Source: a virus
Reading direction: 5' to 3' (one strand)
IMG/VR virus record: IMGVR_UViG_3300044987_001359
Coordinates: 1-43,851 of that record
DNA: 43,851 nt
Under the pieces are notes generated by a model that worked only from the letters and a program-made list of their open reading frames with translations, was not told the DNA's origin and did not search any database. Below, piece after piece: positions 37,775 to 43,851 of this stretch (position 1 is the first letter of the stretch; every line of letters starts with the position of its first letter). Both the position numbers and the translations under genes were made by a program.

Positions 37775-39571
37775 TTACATTCCTGCTAATAAAAATGAAT
37801 CAACTTCATCGGAACCGCTGGCACCGATGCTTGCCCAAGATGAGCCATTGTAATATTGCACTGTCAATGTATCAGAATTAAATATAATATCTCCTGACGC
37901 AGCAGTTAAATTACTTAAATTTACCGTAGAATAACTTTTTAATTTAATAGGTGAGCTTACAGATAGTGAAGAACCGGTCACACCAATCGTAGTATTACCA
38001 ATTAATAATGAATTGGCTGCAGCTAAATGTAATTTTTTATATTTTTTATCCGATGTACCTAATGTATACGCTGAATCTGCAATTGGTATTAAATTGCCCG
38101 TTACTATATCTGTTCCTCGTATAGCGGCAATAAGATTTGGCCCAGCTGTACTTAATTCTCTAATATGTATAACGACATTTGTTGCTGGAGGTGATACAAA
38201 TCTTAATACACCTAAATCATATGTATAATCTGTAGTTGGTACTTGGGCAATGCCATTTTCAAATACCAAAATACTATCTTGAGTAAATCCAGAAGAAACA
38301 ACAAACGTGTTTGTCGTATTATCACCAACAAATGTTCTGGTGTTATATTGCCCGCCTACTGGGCCACTAATTATTCTTACATCAATATCTGCATTGGCAC
38401 TAGGTGCTTCGGATAATATTAAAGTTTTGCCAGATAATGTATATGTATTAATTTGTTGAAACACCCCATCTATAATAACGGAAATAAAGTTTATCCCCGC
38501 CGGTGTTGTGGACAACGTATAATTTACATTTGATCCGTTACCCACAAAACTATCTACGGTGGATACTAATGTAGGATATGAGGTAGTAAATGATTCTGAA
38601 CCAAAGAATCTAACTTCAATATTTGAACCAACTGGTGGCTGACTTGTAAATGTTATCGTAGATCCGGTAACACCATAATCAGTAACCGGTAATTGCAATA
38701 ATCCCTCAATTACAACTAATATGTTTTTTGGATCAGAAATTGTTCTGCCCATCGAATAACTTAACGTATCCGCTTGTGCTAGTATTGTAGTACTATCATT
38801 TGCAACAGTAGCTGTTGCTGAAGCAGATATAACCCCATTAGTTATTGAGATAAAATCGCCGGCGCTAAATGAATCTCTTGCTCTTTGTGTAGTAAAATAT
38901 AAATTACCGGCAGTTTCAATTACATTGGCAGTATATAATCTATTCCAAATATTTGCAGTTACGCTATCAGCTAAAATATTAGCACCGGTAACAGAAGTAC
39001 CCGTAATATTTCCGGCAAGTACTTGATCTGATACTGATATGTTTCTAATTATTAGACCATTTGCAATTAAATTACCTGATGCTCTAACATCTCCAATAAT
39101 TACATCTAATGTTTTATTAACTACAAATTTGTCACCGGTAGATTGATATACTATATTAGCTTGCGCACCTGCAATTGTGAAACCTGCACCATCTGCAGCT
39201 GCCGCATTAATTGCGCCGTTGGCCAATAAGATATTTTTATCTTCAACATTTAAAGTACCAATGTTTAGCGTAACAACATTTCCTAGTACTTCGAGATCCC
39301 CAATAAGTGTTAAATTATTTAGAGCTAAATTTGCGTAAGATAAAGCGGAAAATACTCGAGGAATTGTAAAATATAAATTTCCTAATTCACTAACATTCGC
39401 AGTAGTTAGTAACGGAGTAACCGTTGCAATAACTTTCGCATTGGTGAAATATTGATTAGTAGTTTCGATTACGTCAGATGTTGTTATTACCTGAGCAGTA
39501 GGCCAGTCGTTACCCGTTTGCCGAATAACAACTTCTCCTAACTTAAATCTACCTTTGTTAATTATTGGCAT
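37775..39571 (-). CDS. MPIINKG fibre with YFT and beta-repeat modules
   Basis: A 598-residue fibre. Residues 1-110 (INKGRFKLGEVVIRQ, NQYFTNAKVIATV, LYFTIPRVFSALS) contain LYFT-x-x-R repeats typical of phage fibre shafts. Three beta modules follow (~285-500): ILVVIEGLLQLPVTDY, ISVIIDGVFQQINTY and ILVFENGIAQVPTTDY, each ending with an IEVR/IDVR/IHIR strand. The C-terminus, VQYYNGSSWASIG then DSFLLAGM, is shared with the 153-aa fibre. N-terminus and leader are nearly identical to those of the 39609-42068 gene. Late-type box at 39603-39610. Confidence 0.85.
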   Translation of the reverse strand: MPIINKGRFKLGEVVIRQTGNDWPTAQVITTSDVIETTNQYFTNAKVIATVTPLLTTANVSELGNLYFTIPRVFSALSYANLALNNLTLIGDLEVLGNVVTLNIGTLNVEDKNILLANGAINAAAADGAGFTIAGAQANIVYQSTGDKFVVNKTLDVIIGDVRASGNLIANGLIIRNISVSDQVLAGNITGTSVTGANILADSVTANIWNRLYTANVIETAGNLYFTTQRARDSFSAGDFISITNGVISASATATVANDSTTILAQADTLSYSMGRTISDPKNILVVIEGLLQLPVTDYGVTGSTITFTSQPPVGSNIEVRFFGSESFTTSYPTLVSTVDSFVGNGSNVNYTLSTTPAGINFISVIIDGVFQQINTYTLSGKTLILSEAPSANADIDVRIISGPVGGQYNTRTFVGDNTTNTFVVSSGFTQDSILVFENGIAQVPTTDYTYDLGVLRFVSPPATNVVIHIRELSTAGPNLIAAIRGTDIVTGNLIPIADSAYTLGTSDKKYKKLHLAAANSLLIGNTTIGVTGSSLSVSSPIKLKSYSTVNLSNLTAASGDIIFNSDTLTVQYYNGSSWASIGASGSDEVDSFLLAGM

Positions 39572-39610
39572 CTTTTTACTTTACTTTGTTTTAACATTTT
39601 AATATTTATT
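39551..39610 (-). repeat. Duplicated late leader and N-terminus (copy 1)
   Basis: The leader AATAAATA...AAAATGTTAAAACAAAGTAAAGTA and the codons for MPIINKG are nearly identical to those at 42048-42107. It includes a putative late promoter box at 39603-39610, 32 bases before the ATG. Confidence 0.85.
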
Positions 39611-42068
39611 ATGCGGATGGATAACGAATAATTACAATACCTGAGCCTCCGGCGCCTGTAGCATTTGGGGTACCGTAACCGCCACCAACACCACCTCCAC
39701 CAGTATTAACTTTACCCGAAACTCCCCACGGTAATAACACCTTTTCAAATGCTCCGCCGCCTCCCCCTAATCCCCCATTTCCATATCTAACCGTAGGCGT
39801 GTTAGCCGATTGAGTTGAACCGCCGCCGCCACCTGCAAACCATCGTAGCGGCGAAGGAGAAGGTGAGCCACCCATATTATTAGGAGTACCATAGTTAGAT
39901 TCAATCCAAGACCGGGCAATACCATTACCCCCCTGTGATCTAGGGCTTGGCGACGGCACCGCCGCGGGCCCGCCATCGTCGTCAAACCCTGCCTGAGAAT
40001 ACCCACCGCCGCCGCCAGCGCCACCGTATCCGTCGCCAGAGTTACTTAAGGCTCTTCCTCCAGGGTTACCTTGTCCAGGTGTACCTGCGCCGCCCAATCC
40101 TAATGGAATAACTGCGCCGCCCCCGCCGGATCCCCCCATTTTAGCAACCTTACTTGGGTCATTGATAAGCCCACCGCTACCTCCACCAAATGCTGAGATA
40201 TTAACAAAACCTGCTAAGAATATGTTAGAATTTGATCCATTTCCGTTAACACCGACGCTGGCGCCGGCTCCGACTATTATACTATAATTTCCAGTTGAAC
40301 TTAAATTAACATTGCCTGTTTGTACGCCTCCTGCACCACCACCGCCACTTAATCCAACAGAAGGTCCTCCACCGTTGCCTCCGCCAGCAACAACAAGGTA
40401 TTCTACATTTCTATTGGTAGGAACACCTAAACCTGTTACAATAAAGGTATTTGACGATGTGAAATAATGCTCATAGAATCCGTTTCTATTAAATTTAGTC
40501 CCACCTGTAGCTGAAATAAATCCTTGCAGTGAATCTACAATATTGATAGTATTACTAGTAATTTTAATATCACCCGTCAGTGAACTTTCTCTAACCTGCA
40601 ATTGGAAGTAACGAGTTTCATTATCGGGAATAGTAGATGTAGTAGTCAATCCAATACTAGTTGTACTACCTGTAGTTAACACAGTCCCAGTATTACCAGT
40701 TGTAAAGCTTGCGGAAGTTACATTACCCACAGTAGTATAATATATCGAAGTGTTCGGTCCAAGATTTGTTGTATTTAGTGTGAAGGTGATTACTCCCCCC
40801 TCTACCGCCGTATCTGCGGATTCGACTAAACTATTATATGCAATAGTATTCGATGTATCTTTTAATACAACATTACTTGATGTTGCTACAACTGATCCAA
40901 CCAATGATCCCCGACGTACTATAACTTTGAATGTTTCATCGCCCTCATAACCAACATTATTATCAGTATTTGCTTGTAATGTTAATTTAACAGTATTATT
41001 TTCAAGTGTTAATACGCCAGAAAGGTTTGATACAAAGTCTGCCTGCGTAATATTACCTACAACTGTACTTACTTCGTAATATACTTGGGTACCATCTATT
41101 AAATTGGTGGTATTAATATCGAATACAATTGAACCAGTCTCATCTAATGATGCGGCGGCTGGAGTAATATCATACGATGATGTATATTTTGACGATATAA
41201 ACACCGACATATTCAATGGATTATCGAATTTTTGTACTTTAATTTTATAATTATCTAATAATGATTTCGGATATTCGCAAACTTCAACCGCAGCATATGC
41301 CGGCACTAGTAGATTAGATGTCAAATATGCTAACACAGTATCAGAATTATCTGTAATTAATACTGTAGTTGGAATTAAATTCGGACCAAGATTAACTAAG
41401 TTAATACTTTCAATTATAGATGTTCTGCCAGATGTTTGATATACTTCAGTTAAACTATTATCTGATATAGTAGCACCGATTCTTTGATATGTGTCGTCAG
41501 TTGAACCTTGATATGACAAATATGAGGAAATTAAATTGTTTCCGGGTGTTCTAGTATTATTAAAACTTTGTATTTGAATAGTATCCCCAACCTTAAATAT
41601 TTGGGGTTTTCTAAATATTTCTAAACTGCTTCCAACTGGCATTTCTAAAAGATTTGCGAACAATATAGTGTTGGAATTAAACGTCACTCTACCTGTTAAG
41701 TATGCCGTATTATTTGATATGTTAGTAACATGATAAGAATAAACAATAAAGGTATTACCTTCTGTACTTGAGAAAGTTTTTACTGTTGAAAACGCAGAAC
41801 TTGCTGTTAAATTTGCTGCAAGATTAATACCGGAACTAAATATTCCTGTGCCGGTATCATCTCCTCTTGCAGAAATAACACCCGCTGAAGAAATCGCTAT
41901 ACCTAAGCCTTCTGTAAATACTGCTCTTGCCTTAGCATTAGTAAAGTATTCATTGGTGCCCTCAACTATATCAGTAGTAGAAATAACTTGGGCAGTAGGC
42001 CAATCGTTACCTACATCTCGTAGATAAATAGAATTTACATTAAATATACCTTTGTTAATTATTGGCAT
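39609..42068 (-). CDS. Calx-beta-like fibre with glycine-rich C-terminal adhesin
   Basis: An 819-residue fibre. The N-terminus (PIINKGIFNVNSIYLRDVGN, NEYFTNAKARAVF) is paralogous to 37775-39571. The middle has two Calx-beta-like repeats (about 305-405 and 415-525; LDETGSIVFDINTTN, VYYEVSTV, GDETFKVIVRRGSLVG, VVLKD). The C-terminal ~290 residues are a glycine-rich adhesin (RNVEYLVVAGGGNGG ... GSGIVIIRYPSA). This merges a Calx-beta stalk and a poly-Gly tip in one gene. Late-type box at 42100-42107. Confidence 0.87.
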   Translation of the reverse strand: MPIINKGIFNVNSIYLRDVGNDWPTAQVISTTDIVEGTNEYFTNAKARAVFTEGLGIAISSAGVISARGDDTGTGIFSSGINLAANLTASSAFSTVKTFSSTEGNTFIVYSYHVTNISNNTAYLTGRVTFNSNTILFANLLEMPVGSSLEIFRKPQIFKVGDTIQIQSFNNTRTPGNNLISSYLSYQGSTDDTYQRIGATISDNSLTEVYQTSGRTSIIESINLVNLGPNLIPTTVLITDNSDTVLAYLTSNLLVPAYAAVEVCEYPKSLLDNYKIKVQKFDNPLNMSVFISSKYTSSYDITPAAASLDETGSIVFDINTTNLIDGTQVYYEVSTVVGNITQADFVSNLSGVLTLENNTVKLTLQANTDNNVGYEGDETFKVIVRRGSLVGSVVATSSNVVLKDTSNTIAYNSLVESADTAVEGGVITFTLNTTNLGPNTSIYYTTVGNVTSASFTTGNTGTVLTTGSTTSIGLTTTSTIPDNETRYFQLQVRESSLTGDIKITSNTINIVDSLQGFISATGGTKFNRNGFYEHYFTSSNTFIVTGLGVPTNRNVEYLVVAGGGNGGGPSVGLSGGGGAGGVQTGNVNLSSTGNYSIIVGAGASVGVNGNGSNSNIFLAGFVNISAFGGGSGGLINDPSKVAKMGGSGGGGAVIPLGLGGAGTPGQGNPGGRALSNSGDGYGGAGGGGGYSQAGFDDDGGPAAVPSPSPRSQGGNGIARSWIESNYGTPNNMGGSPSPSPLRWFAGGGGGSTQSANTPTVRYGNGGLGGGGGAFEKVLLPWGVSGKVNTGGGGVGGGYGTPNATGAGGSGIVIIRYPSA

Positions 42069-42107
42069 TTTTATACTTTACTTTGTTTTAACATTTTATT
42101 ATTTATT
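42048..42107 (-). repeat. Duplicated late leader and N-terminus (copy 2)
   Basis: Copy of the leader and first codons described at 39551-39610; the box AATAAATA lies at 42100-42107, again 32 bases before the ATG at 42068. Confidence 0.85.
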
Positions 42108-43782
42108 ATATTGTATTTTGATACTGGTATCTGATGATAACTACACCTGATCCGCCGGCACCACCGTCTTTATTGCCACCGTCCCCTCCGCCACCTCCGC
42201 CTCCGGTTGCAGCTAAACCAGGAAGACCTGGTTGATCTGATATGGAATTTCCACCGCCACCATATCCGCCAGCACGACTCCCGCGCGCGTACCAGTTACC
42301 GGCTCCGCCGCCACCGCCAAAGTAACCTTTTTCGGTAAGCGGAGCTATAGAATTGGTAACATTTGTTCCAAATTTAGTAAAATCAGAATACAGCGTGCCG
42401 ATACCACCTTGTCCTTCGTTTGTTGGATGATCGAAGGCGAATCCCGCACCGCCAGAGCCGCCACCTGAGCTACCATAGCCGTTGTTTTGGTAGGAGGGTC
42501 CATATGCGTTCCCGTTTCCTGAGAATCCGCCCAATCCTCCACCCCCGCTAGTTCCTTTTTTTCCGGCGACGCCTCGCGCCGTTTCACCTGAGCTTGTAAA
42601 TATACTGGAATTTGATCCATCTGTGGAGGCGGTTGGTACTGCAGCTGTAGCTGCGCTACCTCCGGCACCTACCGTAATAGTAATAGGAAGCAAAATCATA
42701 CTTGCTGTTATATTGCCAGTTGCTGCAGCGGCACCCCCGCCGCCACCGCCGGCATAGAATGTGCCAGAGCCGCTGCCGGCTCCGCCACCGCCACCTACTA
42801 CAAGGTAATTCATCGTATTTCTGCTGGGTGTCACTGACACTGAGGTTATATTCAGATTTGCGCTAGTGGTGAATGTATGCACCCGGTAGTTACCATCATT
42901 TGTGATAGTTCCGCCAGTTGCTTCTATAGAAGAAACCGGACCAACGATAATAACATTTGAACTAAAGGTTGCAGTTTGCCCGCTTTGATTGACTTTTAAT
43001 CTAAATTGTCGTACTTCGTTGAATGGTATATTTGTATTACTTTGTAGTACAATAAATCCACCGGTTGCGTTCGCAACAAACGACCCCGTATTTCCACCTA
43101 TGAAGTTTGTAGCATCGACATTACCCTCAGTGGAATATGATAATGATGCATTATTTCCATTAAATGTAGAAACTGAGAATATTACATTTGCGCCCTGTAG
43201 TACTACTACATTAGATGTGATTGAGATTCCTGTTATAGTTGCTAACTTATAGTAATCTAAAATTTCTATATTTGCTGTACTATATACTATATTGCCAGTT
43301 ACAGAGTTTGTTCTTAATTGAACTTTAAAATTTTCACCATCTTCATTAACAAATCCTGCATCAGTATTTGCGTATAGTGAAAAGGTTGCTTGATTATTTA
43401 CCAATGTTGCAACTCCAACATTCGAATTATAAAAATCCGATACTGTTAAATTTGCTGTAACTGGGAACACCGAATAATAAAGATTTGCATTATTTGCCGC
43501 ATTTGCCGTAACAAGAGTAAAACTTACAATACTTCCTTCAGATACGGATGCGGTATTTGCCGTTAAACTTACAATAGAGCTAGTATCTCGTAATACGATT
43601 GGCGGAGATGTTGCAATAACATCGCCGGTTATACTATTTCTGCGAATTTTAATAACGAACGGTTTATCTCCTTCTAAAGCATAAGGAACCGTAAGAAGTG
43701 TTACATTGGCTAAACCATTTTCAACTGTAAATGATCCAGATAATGAATTCGAAGTAAAATTACTAGGTAGTATAGTTGCCAT
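42106..43782 (-). CDS. Calx-beta-like fibre with glycine-rich adhesin, N-terminally truncated by a frameshift
   Basis: A 558-residue reading frame. The first ~70 residues are the second half of a Calx-beta-like repeat (SGSFTVENGLANVTL, PFVIKIRRNSITGDV, IVLRD), followed by one full repeat (SVSEGSIVSFTLVTANAA, LYYSVFP, SDFYNSNVGVATL, GENFKVQLRTNSVTGN, IEILD), and a third. Residues ~315-558 are a glycine-rich adhesin (NYLVVGGGGGAG ... GSGVVIIRYQYQ). The ATG at 43782 is in mid-domain and has no ribosome site. A single +1 shift at about 43792 joins it to the reading frame upstream. So the real gene is probably longer, starting beyond the window. Confidence 0.82.
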   Translation of the reverse strand: MATILPSNFTSNSLSGSFTVENGLANVTLLTVPYALEGDKPFVIKIRRNSITGDVIATSPPIVLRDTSSIVSLTANTASVSEGSIVSFTLVTANAANNANLYYSVFPVTANLTVSDFYNSNVGVATLVNNQATFSLYANTDAGFVNEDGENFKVQLRTNSVTGNIVYSTANIEILDYYKLATITGISITSNVVVLQGANVIFSVSTFNGNNASLSYSTEGNVDATNFIGGNTGSFVANATGGFIVLQSNTNIPFNEVRQFRLKVNQSGQTATFSSNVIIVGPVSSIEATGGTITNDGNYRVHTFTTSANLNITSVSVTPSRNTMNYLVVGGGGGAGSGSGTFYAGGGGGGAAAATGNITASMILLPITITVGAGGSAATAAVPTASTDGSNSSIFTSSGETARGVAGKKGTSGGGGLGGFSGNGNAYGPSYQNNGYGSSGGGSGGAGFAFDHPTNEGQGGIGTLYSDFTKFGTNVTNSIAPLTEKGYFGGGGGAGNWYARGSRAGGYGGGGNSISDQPGLPGLAATGGGGGGGDGGNKDGGAGGSGVVIIRYQYQNTI

Positions 43783-43786
43783 TTTT

Positions 43787-43851
43787 CTATTCTATTGTGT
43801 AGTACAAAGTGGTTCCTTCAGTTTCAGTAGTAACAAATACCGTCGAAACTG
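43787..43851 (-). CDS. C-terminal part of the upstream reading frame of the same fibre (partial)
   Basis: A partial frame running from the window edge to TAG at 43787-43789 and ending TETEGTTLYYTIE. It matches the first half of the Calx-beta-like repeat (SEG...FT...LYYSVF) of the next gene, so it is either the end of another fibre or the N-terminal part of the split fibre. Only 21 codons are visible. Confidence 0.6.
   Translation of the reverse strand, partial: VSTVFVTTETEGTTLYYTIE

Noticed and set aside
1-43851. tRNA genes, rRNA or a diversity-generating reverse transcriptase linked to the adhesins
   Set aside because: I saw no cloverleaf-like segments, rRNA-like sequence or reverse transcriptase (YxDD) protein in the window; adhesin variation must come from recombination if it occurs.

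Overview
The window looks like part of the genome of a tailed, T4-like (contractile-tail) bacteriophage of an aquatic proteobacterial host. The evidence is a CHC2/TOPRIM primase resembling T4 gp61, class Ia ribonucleotide reductase, dCMP deaminase, ThyX, a spanin pair, a SleB-type lysis enzyme, GIY-YIG nucleases, T4-late-like promoter boxes and a very large tail-fibre/adhesin cluster. The host and genus cannot be fixed from sequence alone. No capsid, terminase, sheath or polymerase gene lies in the window. Every gene I accept is on the minus strand, so the window is read here from 43851 down to 1. No gene-free stretch exceeds about 150 bases.

Layout in transcription order. (1) 43851-29324: a tail-fibre/adhesin cluster. 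It has five glycine-rich adhesins, Calx-beta-like fibres, two paralogous small scaffold families (109 aa 'FGSEI' proteins and MARRISR proteins), a C1q-like fibre and a 1100-aa collagen-like fibre with an S74 intramolecular chaperone. (2) 29331-26452: a subtilisin-like protease, two conserved phage proteins and a coiled-coil membrane protein. (3) 26447-15309: an operon that starts at a canonical sigma-70 promoter and encodes primase, ThyX, spanins, NrdA, an amidotransferase-like protein, an ErpA/IscA-type Fe-S carrier, NrdB, dCMP deaminase, a cytidylyltransferase, a GIY-YIG nuclease and a 2OG-Fe(II) oxygenase-like protein. (4) 15308-9119: a second adhesin cluster behind an exact TATAAATA box, with IPT domains, a four-LamG giant protein and a sixth glycine-rich adhesin. 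It ends at a hairpin. (5) 9084-6578: an envelope/lysis operon with a DUF4384-like exported protein, an LPP20-like lipoprotein and a SleB hydrolase. (6) 6554-30: three sigma-70-driven blocks of small, tightly overlapping genes, including several zinc-binding mini-proteins, with one larger probable structural protein (1235-2716) behind its own late-type box.

Five near-identical sigma-70 promoters (CTTGACTT, 17-bp spacer, TATAAT) mark the early/middle units, and late-type boxes (NATAAATA) lie 22-32 bases upstream of structural and lysis genes. The nucleotide genes form one pathway: RNR makes dNDPs, dCMP deaminase makes dUMP and ThyX methylates it to dTMP. An Fe-S carrier is embedded beside nrdB. 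The strongest points for follow-up are an apparent +1 frameshift splitting a fibre gene at the right edge, the redundancy and modularity of the adhesin arsenal, the SleB/LPP20/DUF4384 operon, and the sigma-70 promoter that places a GIY-YIG gene's start codon at the predicted transcription start.
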